This document shows, piece by piece, positions 9,001 through 18,384 of a stretch of DNA of 64,000 nt. The DNA is taken from assembly GCA_031254315.1 (NCBI GenBank), contig JAIRUQ010000111.1, positions 1-64,000 on the forward strand, given 5' to 3'. Within the stretch, counting starts at the first letter, position 1. Every line of letters starts with the position of its first letter. Origin of the DNA: Treponema sp. (GTDB lineage Bacteria > Spirochaetota > Spirochaetia > Treponematales > Breznakiellaceae). Below the pieces are notes generated by a model that saw nothing but the letters and a program-made list of their open reading frames with translations, had not been told where the DNA came from and made no database searches. The translations under genes and the position numbers were made by a program.

Positions 9001-12000
9001 TATATCCTCCACACTTCAGCGACAGAGTTACAGTTTTTCAATCCGTCAATCGTCTTGTCATCTGAAATATCAAGCCCTGACATCGCGCGAATTTTTTGCT
9101 CTCCGTCAGTAACAGGAATATGTATATAAATTGTACATGAACCTGAATTATCCGCGAGATAGTCACGCAGTTGATTCATATCTTCTTTGTTATCCGACGC
9201 GTCTTCTTTCAGTCTTATATGCACTTCATCAATTTGTTTTTCCGTTGCTTTTACAATATCAGGTTCATGAGGCTTTTCTTTAGCTGACACTTTTTTTGCC
9301 GCGCTTCGGCTTAACATCGGATAGTCCGCTATACTGGTAACTTTGAAACTGACTTTTCCCGTTTTTAATTCGTTTTCAGGGTCAATACTGCCTTTAAGAG
9401 CGATTATTTCATCAAGTTTTAGCAGATGACGACAATCTTCATAAACTCTTGAGAAGAAAACAATATCAATATCTCCTTCAAAGTCCTGTAAAGTGCCGAA
9501 CGCCATGTCATTTCCGTTCTTGTCTTTATGATCGCGCAGATTTTTGATATAGCCAATAACGGTATAATTTCCTTTTTTTGCCTGTGTTATATAAGAACTT
9601 TTTAAGTCCGCCATATATAACCATGTGTTCTTATGAACTTTATTTTTTTCTTCGCTCTCTTTTATCTCTTTAATCGTGTCGTTTATTTCATGCTTTGATA
9701 AAATATTATCAACTAAAAAACTGTATTTATCCTTATCTCTTTGATAATCAATCTTTCCCTTCAATATTACTACTGAATCATTTTTAACATTATTCTGACA
9801 TCTTTCCCATGGACCGGAAAAAAATGTAAGTTCAATTTCGCCGTTGTAATCCGAAAGGGAAGCAAAAGCCATTTTGCTTCCCTTGGAAGTTGTTATCTGT
9901 TTTATATTTTTGATAATACCGATAAGGACACAACTTCCCGATTTCAAGTTTTCAGGCTCTCCGAGGTTTACCGTAACGGCATCCTTCCAGATTTCTTTAT
10001 ATTCGTCCATTGGATGACCCGAAAAATAAAAGCCCAATAACTGTTTTTCAAGATTTAATCTGTCCGCGCGGCTTTCCGCAGGAAATTCTTCAAATTGATA
10101 ATCGGGAAAATCTTTTTCCTGCGATTCGTCAAAAAGACTGCTCTGCCCTAAAAGTTTATCTTCTTTCTTTTTTTGAGCGTATTCAATCGCATGCTCAAGG
10201 TTTCCCGCTAAAGTTTCACGTGTTATGCCAAAACTGTCGAACGCTCCTGTATTTATAAGCAATTCTATTACTTTTTTACTTACACCTTTTATGTCTACTT
10301 TAGCGAGAAAATCAAAAAAATTATTATATAAACCGTTTTGTCTTCCGCGTACAATCTCATCAGCGGGAGACGCTCCTAAGCCTTTTATTCCAAGAAAACC
10401 ATAAACGATGCGCCCGTCTACGACCGTAAAAAGTTTGTCAGAATGATTAACGCTGGGAGGGTCAACTTGTATTCCCATCCTACGCGCTTCATCAATACAG
10501 TGCGAAAGTCTTTTGTTATCTGTGCTGTTTATCTCGTTTGTCATGGTTGCCGCCATAAACTCAAGCGGAAAGTTCGCTTTTAAGTAGGCGGTTTGGTACG
10601 CCAGCACAGAATAAGCCGCCGCATGGCTTTTATTAAATCCGTAATCGGCGAACGGAACCAACATATCGTAAATCGCTCCGGCTTTTGACTCTGAAAATCC
10701 TTGAGCTTTAGCTCCTTCTATAAACGGAACTTTTTCTTTATCGATAATTTCTTTTTTCTTTTTCCCCATCGCGCGACGCAAAAGGTCGGCTTTTCCCATG
10801 CTGTAACCGGCGATAATTTTAGCGACTTCCATAACTTGTTCCTGATAGACGATAACGCCGTAAGTTTCTTTAAGAACAGCCTCCAGACTTGGATCGGGGT
10901 AAGTGATCGCTGTCTTTCCGTTTTTACAGTCTACAAAGCGAGGAATATTCTGCATTGGTCCGGGACGGTACATGGCGTTTAACGCTGTAAGGTCTTCTAT
11001 TGAAGTTGGTTTTGTCTGTTTTAGAATATTTTGCATTCCGTCAGATTCAAACTGAAATATTTCAAAACTTTTGCCCTCACTTAACATTTTAAATGTTTTT
11101 TTGTCATCTTCAGGTATATTTTCTATGCTAAAATCAGAATACTTTCCGCCACGCAGGCTTATTAAACTTTGCGAATGTTTTATTACATCCAAAGTTTTTA
11201 AGCCAAGAAAATCCATTTTTACAAGACCGCATTGTTCAAGGAAGTTCATGCTGTACTGGGTCGCTATATTCCCCGTCTTTGGGTCTTTATAAAGAGGAAC
11301 AAAATTATCAAGCGCGGACTTTCCAATCACAATTCCTGCGGCATGTATGCTTGAGTGGCGGTTAAGTCCTTCAAGTTTTTCGGCAAGCTCAAAAAGTTCC
11401 GAATAGCGTGGGTCTTTGCTGAGTTCAGCGAGACGAGGCTCGTTATTAAGCGAGTCCTCAAGCGTTCCCCTATCAACAAGTTTACTGATCATTTCCGATT
11501 CTGCGATTGTTATTCCCAAAACACGAGCTACATCCCTTATTACCTGTTTTGCGCCTAAAGTGCCGAATGTTATTATCTGCGCTACCCTTTCTGTTCCATA
11601 TTTTCGCATAACATAATTCATAACTTCTTCACGCCCTTCGTTAGCAAAATCAATGTCAAAATCAGGCATGGAAATTCTATCAGGATTGAGAAAACGCTCA
11701 AAAAGAAGTCCGTATCTAAGTGGATTGATGTCTGTTATTCGCAAGGCATAGGCGACAATGGAGCCTGCTCCCGATCCGCGTCCCGGTCCTACGGGAATGT
11801 CATGCTCTTTCGCGTACTTTATAAAATCCCAGACAATAAGAAAATATCCCGTAAAACCCATATTTATAATTGTGTCAAGTTCATAGTCAGCTTTTTTACA
11901 TATTTGTTTCCATTCGTCCCCGTCTGCCGCCATTTCTTTTGCGTAACGCTTGGCAAGCCCCTCAGATGCGAGAGATTTAAGAAAAACATCAGGCGAACTA

Positions 12001-12971
12001 AATTCTTTGGGGATTTCAAAATCAGGAAGATATTTTGGAAGTTCTTTAACATTTATTTTTGGAACCGCCGCAGAACAGCGGTTGGCGATAATAACCGTAT
12101 TCGCTAACGCCTGCGGATATTCACTGAAAACAGACGCCATTTCATCGCCTGTCTTAAAGTAAAATTGATCTCCGTAATACTTTTTACGTTTTTCTTCCGA
12201 ACGATTTTTACCTGTTCCGATACAGAGCATTATGTCATGCGCAATATAATCTTCTCTTTTAAGATAATGCACGTCATTTGTAGCGACAAGCGGAATGCCT
12301 GTTTTTTTAGAAATATCTGCGATAAAGCCGCAGATTTCTTTTTGGGACAGCTCAGTCCCCTTCATTCCTCCTGCCGGAATTCCGTGATCCTGTATTTCAA
12401 GAAAAAAATTGGGCTGTCCCTCTTCATCCGTGCCAAAAAGATCACGGTAATAGAGAGCCTTCTTTTCCGCTTCGTCTGTTTTGCCCGCGGAAATTAAGCG
12501 TGGAATTTCACCTGACGCGCAAGCTGATAGCGCGATAAGTCCTTCATGGTACTCCTTCAGCAGATCATCATCTATTCGCGGACGATAATAAAAACCTTCG
12601 GTGTACGCCAGAGAACAGAGTTTGACAAGGTTATAGTAACCCTTGGTGTTTTGCGCCAACAGCACAAAGTGATAGTATCTATTTTCATTTTCCGTGCCTT
12701 TTTTTTCCTTGCAGGAGCCGGGAGAAACATATACTTCACAGCCAATAACCGGCTTAATGGGAGTTTTTCGCGCTTGGTGTTCGCCTTTTTCATTAACCGA
12801 TTCCTCGCAAGCGGCGATAAAATCCATAGTACCGAACATATTGCCGTGATCGGTCAGCGCGAGATGGGTCATGCCAAGTTCTTCCGCTCTGTCCGCAAGC
12901 GCAAGCACCGAAACAGCGGCATCCTGAAGGGAGTAGTCGGAGTGGACATGGAGATGGACAAAATTTGTCAT
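9000..12971 (-). CDS. dnaE: DNA polymerase III subunit alpha
   Basis: A 1323-residue replicative polymerase of the DnaE type. The PHP domain begins at HVHSDYSLQDA, with ALTDHGNMFGTMDF. The palm region has GPGRGSGAGSIVAYAL and the catalytic PDFDIDF at about residues 436-442. The helix-hairpin-helix region is near residues 830-900, and OB-fold domains follow at about 980-1180. Length is somewhat above the usual 1150-1200 because of a longer C-terminal part. There is no strong ribosome site before the ATG at 12971. It leads the coupled dnaE-yggT-recG operon, which joins replication and fork-repair functions. Confidence 0.96.
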   Translation of the reverse strand: MTNFVHLHVHSDYSLQDAAVSVLALADRAEELGMTHLALTDHGNMFGTMDFIAACEESVNEKGEHQARKTPIKPVIGCEVYVSPGSCKEKKGTENENRYYHFVLLAQNTKGYYNLVKLCSLAYTEGFYYRPRIDDDLLKEYHEGLIALSACASGEIPRLISAGKTDEAEKKALYYRDLFGTDEEGQPNFFLEIQDHGIPAGGMKGTELSQKEICGFIADISKKTGIPLVATNDVHYLKREDYIAHDIMLCIGTGKNRSEEKRKKYYGDQFYFKTGDEMASVFSEYPQALANTVIIANRCSAAVPKINVKELPKYLPDFEIPKEFSSPDVFLKSLASEGLAKRYAKEMAADGDEWKQICKKADYELDTIINMGFTGYFLIVWDFIKYAKEHDIPVGPGRGSGAGSIVAYALRITDINPLRYGLLFERFLNPDRISMPDFDIDFANEGREEVMNYVMRKYGTERVAQIITFGTLGAKQVIRDVARVLGITIAESEMISKLVDRGTLEDSLNNEPRLAELSKDPRYSELFELAEKLEGLNRHSSIHAAGIVIGKSALDNFVPLYKDPKTGNIATQYSMNFLEQCGLVKMDFLGLKTLDVIKHSQSLISLRGGKYSDFSIENIPEDDKKTFKMLSEGKSFEIFQFESDGMQNILKQTKPTSIEDLTALNAMYRPGPMQNIPRFVDCKNGKTAITYPDPSLEAVLKETYGVIVYQEQVMEVAKIIAGYSMGKADLLRRAMGKKKKEIIDKEKVPFIEGAKAQGFSESKAGAIYDMLVPFADYGFNKSHAAAYSVLAYQTAYLKANFPLEFMAATMTNEINSTDNKRLSHCIDEARRMGIQVDPPSVNHSDKLFTVVDGRIVYGFLGIKGLGASPADEIVRGRQNGLYNNFFDFLAKVDIKGVSKKVIELLINTGAFDSFGITRETLAGNLEHAIEYAQKKKEDKLLGQSSLFDESQEKDFPDYQFEEFPAESRADRLNLEKQLLGFYFSGHPMDEYKEIWKDAVTVNLGEPENLKSGSCVLIGIIKNIKQITTSKGSKMAFASLSDYNGEIELTFFSGPWERCQNNVKNDSVVILKGKIDYQRDKDKYSFLVDNILSKHEINDTIKEIKESEEKNKVHKNTWLYMADLKSSYITQAKKGNYTVIGYIKNLRDHKDKNGNDMAFGTLQDFEGDIDIVFFSRVYEDCRHLLKLDEIIALKGSIDPENELKTGKVSFKVTSIADYPMLSRSAAKKVSAKEKPHEPDIVKATEKQIDEVHIRLKEDASDNKEDMNQLRDYLADNSGSCTIYIHIPVTDGEQKIRAMSGLDISDDKTIDGLKNCNSVAEVWRI

Positions 12972-13060
12972 GTTTGGAAATTTTACACTGAAACGGGTTT
13001 AGGGGCAAGGGGGCAAAGAGCAATGAGGGCGGCGAGGAAACAAAGCGCGGCGAGATTAGA

Positions 13061-13089
13061 CAATGAGCAAGGAGCAGTGGGCAAGGAGG
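13061..13089. repeat. Purine-rich CAATGAGCAAGGAGCA repeat
   Basis: The 298-bp gap between dnaE and the next gene holds purine-rich direct repeats of the form CAATGAGCAAGGAGCAG. Related copies are near 13020-13030, 16995, 17041 and 17107, and in reverse at 14001-14016. No gene is convincing in this gap. Confidence 0.45.
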
Positions 13090-13269
13090 GCAATTAGAGA
13101 GCGAAGCACAGGGAACGGGGAGTTGGAAATAGGGGCGTTATTAGAAAATAGAGCGTATTGCTTTCTGGCTTTGATAACTGATAACAAACCTACTCAAAAC
13201 GTTATTTACAACCGAAACTTATGCGAGATTGGGCTTGAAAGAAATGTAACATAATGATAAATTAATACA

Positions 13270-13911
13270 ATGAGAAATAAATATCTATTATTGCTACTTT
13301 TTTTAATACTCATTGGTTGCTCAAAAAATGATAAAAACGCATTCATAGATAATGATCATTACAGAAATATTTCTGATTATTATTTTCCAAAGAATTCATT
13401 TTCTGATAGCGATGATTTGGATGCGTTTGTACAGACTTGGTATGGCGAGCATTTAGATGTTTTGGACAACGAGAACTTAATATTTTTAAATAAAGGCTTG
13501 TTTAAGCGATTCTTAAACAAGTCTAAAATAAATGTTATCCGTTTTACTTGTTTAAGAACATTTCATAGCCCCTTTTCTATAAAGGTAATATGGGATAATA
13601 ATGCAAAATTAATATACAATATGTCTAATGGCGCGGGTGGTTACAGTGCCGGAGAATTAATAAATCATTTTGAAAAATCATTAAATAATGATCAAATAAA
13701 TAATCTAACAGAAATAATACATAGCTACAATATTTTTAATCAGCCGTCGGTAATAGATGAAAGTGGTTTTGACGGTTCGCAATGGATAATTGAAATAAAT
13801 ATGGATGGAAATTATAAAGTAATAGATAGATGGTCGCCGAAAAGAGGAATGATATATGATATTGGTAAATACCTGGTAGAATTATCAGGTGAAGAAATTT
13901 ATTTGTATTAA
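13270..13911 (+). CDS. Putative lipoprotein of unknown function
   Basis: A 213-residue protein with a lipoprotein signal peptide (MRNKYLLLLLFLILIGCSK; lipobox LIGC, Cys at residue 17). The mature part is polar, with no family I recognise. Base composition is clearly AT-richer than the neighbouring dnaE and M16 genes, which may indicate transfer. It stands alone between minus-strand genes, with repeats on both sides. Confidence 0.7.
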   Translation: MRNKYLLLLLFLILIGCSKNDKNAFIDNDHYRNISDYYFPKNSFSDSDDLDAFVQTWYGEHLDVLDNENLIFLNKGLFKRFLNKSKINVIRFTCLRTFHSPFSIKVIWDNNAKLIYNMSNGAGGYSAGELINHFEKSLNNDQINNLTEIIHSYNIFNQPSVIDESGFDGSQWIIEINMDGNYKVIDRWSPKRGMIYDIGKYLVELSGEEIYLY

Positions 13912-13951
13912 GAGAAGCAGACCAAGATGTTTTAATTATTTCCCTACTCTT

Positions 13952-13982
13952 TCCTCCGTGTTCTCCGTGTCCTCCGTGGTTA
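13952..13982. repeat. CTCCGTG intergenic repeat
   Basis: A copy of the CACGGAGG family, nearly identical to that at 3145-3172 (CTCCGTGTTCTCCGTGTCCT). Further along, 14032-14068 holds an ATTCGTTT/ATTCGTTG variant of the second family. Confidence 0.65.
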
Positions 13983-14088
13983 ATATATCTTTGACCTCTT
14001 CCCATTGCTCATTGTTTTCACTCCCCTTCCCTATTCGTCTTAATTCGTTTCATTCGCGCAATTCGTTGACCTCTTCTCTCTCTTCCCC

Positions 14089-16932
14089 CTATTCAGGCAA
14101 CAAAACCAACTGCACCGGTCCTGAAGCAAGCATTTCGCGGCAGAGGGACTGCATATTTTCAACTGTTACGGCTCTTATCGCGGCAGGGCGCAGATTAAGC
14201 CTGTTAAGAGGCGTGTTGTAAAGTACGGATGAGTTCGCGTAACTCTGGGCTATGTGCAAGTTGCTCTGCATTGAGTTTTCATGTTGCATTAACAGGGCTT
14301 CTTTTGATTTATTAAAAGTATCTATGTTAATTGGCTGTCTGGAAATTTCCGTTATGCAATTTTGTACAGCGGTAATGAGTTCATTCGCGCGTGATGGGTT
14401 GCAAATAAAATACACGCTTATTCTGTATTCGCCTGTTGGAATTGTATTGACTGACGCTCCTGCGGAAATTGAATAGACTCCGCCAAGTCTTTCACGAATT
14501 TCATCGCTGAGTTTTATATCAAGGTACTCGGATAAAACAGCGGCAACCTGATTTCTCTGTTCATTAAAATCGGCGGGACCGCGAGCGAACCAGCCGAGAT
14601 AGACTATACTCCTCTCATCCCTGCCCTTGTTAACTGTCCTTCTGCCTTCAGCGGGGCGCGTTACTCCCGGATTGCTCCATCTGTTCAGAGATTGAGCGTT
14701 AGGTATAGAAGCGATGTAGGCAGAAGAATATTCGCGTAATAGCTCGATATTTAAATTTCCGGTAAATATAAAAGTATAGTCCGCAGGGTTAATGCATTGG
14801 TTTAAAAAAGCGCCTGCCTGTTCGAGCGAAACTTTGTCCATGTCAGCTAATTCAAGAGGCATAAAAAGCGGATGATTATTATTTATAACCCTTGTTAATT
14901 CACGAGAGAATACTTGTTGAGGATTTTCATTTTGATGCGCGAGATTTGTTCTGTACTGATCGATCATGGCGGAAACAGCTCTTTCTTCAAGACGCGGCAT
15001 TGTAAAAAAGAGATGAATCATTTCAAAGAGCGTGTTTAAGTCCGCTGTTGTAGAGGAACCTTGAAAACCACGGTAGTAATTTGATGTCCAGAAAGACATT
15101 GAAACCTGCTTCCCTGCAAGTTTGTTGACAAGTTCTGTCCTTGAATACGGACCAAGACCCGAAACATTTATCATCTCTGAAAGCAGGTTAACAGAAACAA
15201 TTGTATTTGCAGTCGCGTTGGCTGTCCCTCCCCTTGCCATCGCGTACATTATAATCTCATTATTTTTGTTGGCGGTCTCTTTTAAGATAACTTTCGCGCC
15301 ATTAGCCAGAGTAATAATACGCGCTCCTGTTTGAGCGTCAATATTTTCTGAGGCTATTGCTCCGGGGGCGGGGATTCTGTCCATTAACTCACCGGAAACA
15401 GCAGATTCCTGCCTTTGCGTTATTCGTGCGCTTTCGGTTTCCCTGAAAATAGCCCTTATCCTCTCCGGCGAAGGAGCGTTTTCCGCCTCGCCTTGAGGCA
15501 CTAACAGAAAAACATTTATATCGTTAGTTGAAAAATAATTTCTCGCCGCCTGCGAGATTTCCCGCAGTCCAATTCTTGAAAGCAAAGAATTAACAAAGTT
15601 CAGTTCCCATTCAATATCCGCCATATCTTCGCCGTATATAAAATGATTTGTAAATCCCCTAATAAAAGTGCGCGATTCTCTTCTGTCCTTTTCCGATAAC
15701 AGTTTTTCTAAATAAGAAACAAGTATCAATTTAGCGCGTTCAAGTTCAATTTCTGTAAATCCAAAACGCCGCATGGATTCTTTTTCCAATAATAATTCCC
15801 TTAACGCAGACTGTACATTGCCTGTTTTTGGCTGTGTTCCCATCGAATAAAAACGGGAATTCTGCGACCATTGCCAAATACCGCCCCAAAATTCATTAGC
15901 TGAAGATTGAGGGTCTGACGTAGCTTCTTCAAAACGCATTGAAAGCATTGTGTCAATTAAATAGTCAATTGTCGATTCACGGTAATAGGCGAGGGTTCCT
16001 CTTTGCGTTTTCTGTCTCTGCTTGTAATAGATCATGAAGCTGGAAGACGTGAGTTCAGGGTCGGTGATAATTTCAACATGAAAGTTTCCGTTTCTTGGCG
16101 GAGGCAATTCATAGCGCGGACGATTTATGCTTCGGGTAGCGACAGGCATGTTAAAATGGGAAGACAGTTCAGCTTCAAGAGCCTTTCCGTCAAAGTCACC
16201 GACAAAAACAAGAGCCATGTTGTCACTTGTGTACCAGCGATCGTAAAACGCCCTTACCTGCGCAGGCGTAGCGTTTTCTATTAAATCCGCAAGCCCTATA
16301 GGTTCACGAACAGCATAAGGAGAGCCGTTAAACAAAGTTGGAAGTATAATTTTTCGCGCTCTGTCCATTGCGCCTAACCTTGTGCGTAGCTCTTCAAGGA
16401 CAACCCTGCTTTCACTTGCGACATCTTCAGGTTTAAAACTTACCGCATAAGTCCAATCGTCAAGAATAGCGAGCGCTCTGTCAGGGATGCGCTTAACACC
16501 GCTGGTATTTTCTACAGGAACATCAAAGTGATACACTGTCTCATCATAAGAAGTGTAAGCGTTCGCGTCCGCGCCAAAGCGCATTCCAAGTGAGCGCAGG
16601 TACTCTATCAATTCTAATTTTGGGAAACGAGCGGTATCATTAAAGCAAAGGTGTTCTACAAAATGAGCAAACCCGCGTTGGTCTTCAGTTTCAAGAACTG
16701 AGCCTGCGTTAACAACAAGCGCTAGATGCGCCCTGTTTTCGGGGAAAGAATTCTCCAATATATAATAACGCAGTCCATTGGGCAGTGTCCCTGTTATCGC
16801 ACTTGTTGTAAGAGGAACCTTGTCCGTCCCTTTTAGTCCGTCAAAGTTAATTACAGAGGTAGTCGCGCAGGTAAGGGTAAAGAGAGTCAAAAGCGAAATA
16901 AGTACTATTCTTTTCATCGTTATATTATACAT
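14089..16932 (-). CDS. M16-family zinc metalloprotease, lipoprotein
   Basis: A 947-residue protein of the pitrilysin/insulinase family (M16B-like, two repeated halves). The inverted zinc motif HFVEH is at residues 90-94 inside GFAHFVEHLCFNDTARFP. The active N-terminal half is followed by an inactive half from about residue 500. The signal is lipoprotein-like (ISLLTLFTLTCA). The ATG at 16932 or the one at 16917 (MKRIVLI...) could start the protein; neither has a good ribosome site, and a TATAAT-like box lies between them. It probably degrades peptides in the periplasm or at the cell surface. Confidence 0.88.
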   Translation of the reverse strand: MYNITMKRIVLISLLTLFTLTCATTSVINFDGLKGTDKVPLTTSAITGTLPNGLRYYILENSFPENRAHLALVVNAGSVLETEDQRGFAHFVEHLCFNDTARFPKLELIEYLRSLGMRFGADANAYTSYDETVYHFDVPVENTSGVKRIPDRALAILDDWTYAVSFKPEDVASESRVVLEELRTRLGAMDRARKIILPTLFNGSPYAVREPIGLADLIENATPAQVRAFYDRWYTSDNMALVFVGDFDGKALEAELSSHFNMPVATRSINRPRYELPPPRNGNFHVEIITDPELTSSSFMIYYKQRQKTQRGTLAYYRESTIDYLIDTMLSMRFEEATSDPQSSANEFWGGIWQWSQNSRFYSMGTQPKTGNVQSALRELLLEKESMRRFGFTEIELERAKLILVSYLEKLLSEKDRRESRTFIRGFTNHFIYGEDMADIEWELNFVNSLLSRIGLREISQAARNYFSTNDINVFLLVPQGEAENAPSPERIRAIFRETESARITQRQESAVSGELMDRIPAPGAIASENIDAQTGARIITLANGAKVILKETANKNNEIIMYAMARGGTANATANTIVSVNLLSEMINVSGLGPYSRTELVNKLAGKQVSMSFWTSNYYRGFQGSSTTADLNTLFEMIHLFFTMPRLEERAVSAMIDQYRTNLAHQNENPQQVFSRELTRVINNNHPLFMPLELADMDKVSLEQAGAFLNQCINPADYTFIFTGNLNIELLREYSSAYIASIPNAQSLNRWSNPGVTRPAEGRRTVNKGRDERSIVYLGWFARGPADFNEQRNQVAAVLSEYLDIKLSDEIRERLGGVYSISAGASVNTIPTGEYRISVYFICNPSRANELITAVQNCITEISRQPINIDTFNKSKEALLMQHENSMQSNLHIAQSYANSSVLYNTPLNRLNLRPAAIRAVTVENMQSLCREMLASGPVQLVLLPE

Positions 16933-16971
16933 AGGAAGTAGGAAAAGAGCAACACAATGAAGAATATCTCA

Positions 16972-17090
16972 CACAAAGGCACAAAGGAAGATAAATGAGC
17001 AATGAGATTGCGGCGTACGGAACAGGATGCGGCAGTCCAGCCAATGAGCAAAGAAGAAAGAAGAGAAATAACCACGGAGGACACGGAGGA
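16972..17090. repeat. Cluster of dispersed repeats (CACAAAGG and CACGGAGG types)
   Basis: The 283-bp gap 16933-17215 has no supported gene. It carries CACAAAGGCACAAAGG at 16972-16987, an AATGAGCAA unit at 17043-17051 and ACCACGGAGGACACGGAGGA at 17070-17090, all with the purine-rich strand on plus. Confidence 0.55.
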
Positions 17091-17215
17091 AAAAGAAAAG
17101 ATTATCAATGAGCAGAGAGCAACGAGAACGGCTGAGAGTATTTTACAACGAAGCCTCACAACATTGTTAGCTATGAGCGATTAGCAGGAAAATATCTACT
17201 CCCTACTCCCTAACA

Positions 17216-18130
17216 TCATTTCGTTCTTGTTCTGTCTAATCTGCCTACAGTATGATGAAACACTCTGGTTCCGTACCCAACATTCGCATAATGGAACAGG
17301 GTTTCGTTAAATGTAATATTCGCCCAATCATAGTCATCTGTTTGATATATTACTCCGGTTTCATGATTTATATGCTCGTTATCAAACCATGTTAAGTCAA
17401 AGTATAATGTTCTTCCGTCAACCAGTCTTAAAACATTCCATGCATGACCTGTGGAAGTCCATTTTTCTACAGACCGAACACTGCGTAATGCCAGCACCTT
17501 ATCCATAACCTCATTTGAATAGCCGTCGCAAACGGCGTACCGTAAGTTAGGGGTTCGCCGTACAGGACGACCACTGTATCCTGAAAAACTTGCCCAATCA
17601 TATTCAATTTCACGGCACAGTTGTTTGGCAAACGCAATAATCTCGGCGTAAGCTAAATCGTTCGCAATAAGCCGCTCGGCTTCCTGTTTAAGTTCCCATT
17701 TATACCTTAATGTGTGGTATCTCGCGTATTCGCCATATCGGGTAAATATCTCCGAAGAGCCCCGGTAAGCAGTACCCTGCCCCCATGTTGTACGTGTTCC
17801 CGCACCAACATATCCTGACGCTACGGTATAAGACGCTTCGGCGTAAACGGCGTTATTATCATTGCCCCACCATACACGCAGTTGTGGATTTATCATGTAT
17901 TGTTGCTCCATTTTATAACGCGGAAAAGCCTCTCTCATTATCCATTCCCTTATCTTTGGCGGGAATGGGAAAAGGTCTGCTCCATAATACAACGCACCTG
18001 AATTACTTTGAACCGACGGTGGGCGTGCGGTTTCAGGCTTTGATCCTGAAGACGATTTTCCGCTCGCGCACCCCATTAAACATACCAGCGCCGCTATGAT
18101 GACGGCTGAAAGTAATTGTTTTGTGTTCAT
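17216..18130 (-). CDS. Transglutaminase-like lipoprotein
   Basis: A 304-residue protein with a lipobox (LVCLMGC, Cys at residue 21) and a C-terminal transglutaminase-like core. The expected catalytic triad is visible: Cys201 in AVCDGYSNEV, His229 in TSTGHAWNV, and Asp245 or Asp250 in YFDLTWFD. Such cores act as cysteine proteases or acyltransferases on proteins or peptidoglycan. The substrate is unknown. A small hydrophobic frame ends four bases into its start (ATGA). Confidence 0.8.
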   Translation of the reverse strand: MNTKQLLSAVIIAALVCLMGCASGKSSSGSKPETARPPSVQSNSGALYYGADLFPFPPKIREWIMREAFPRYKMEQQYMINPQLRVWWGNDNNAVYAEASYTVASGYVGAGTRTTWGQGTAYRGSSEIFTRYGEYARYHTLRYKWELKQEAERLIANDLAYAEIIAFAKQLCREIEYDWASFSGYSGRPVRRTPNLRYAVCDGYSNEVMDKVLALRSVRSVEKWTSTGHAWNVLRLVDGRTLYFDLTWFDNEHINHETGVIYQTDDYDWANITFNETLFHYANVGYGTRVFHHTVGRLDRTRTK

Positions 18131-18298
18131 GTTTTTTTACCCCTTTTTAACTGCTTCAAATGTTTTTTTATAAATACGGTAAACGGTATTATTATTGCCA
18201 TATTAATTATTCCACAATAAAACAGTGAAAGCAATACGAAAGTTGCTAAGAATAATCCCCGCAAAAAATACAACCAAAGAAACCAAATAACGTACCAT
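18127..18298 (-). other. Possible small membrane protein, frame uncertain
   Basis: An ATG at 18298 follows an AAGGAG ribosome site but encodes only 31 residues. The neighbouring frame is open for about 55 codons, encodes a long hydrophobic stretch and a basic tail (VFIKKHLKQLKRGKKT), and ends by ATGA overlap with the transglutaminase-like gene. That frame has no ATG or GTG near the ribosome site. Either a one-base shift has broken a small membrane gene, or one of the frames is spurious. Confidence 0.35.
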
Positions 18299-18384
18299 AA
18301 AACACTCCTTAATTTATTTTGCCCTCATACGAGGGGGTTTTAACCAATTTTGTTAGTTGCTTCTGTTGCATGTCTTTTAAACTG

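Noticed and set aside
12546..13097. 183-residue plus-strand frame over the dnaE start
   Set aside because: It is the complement of the conserved PHP domain of dnaE and has no ribosome site.
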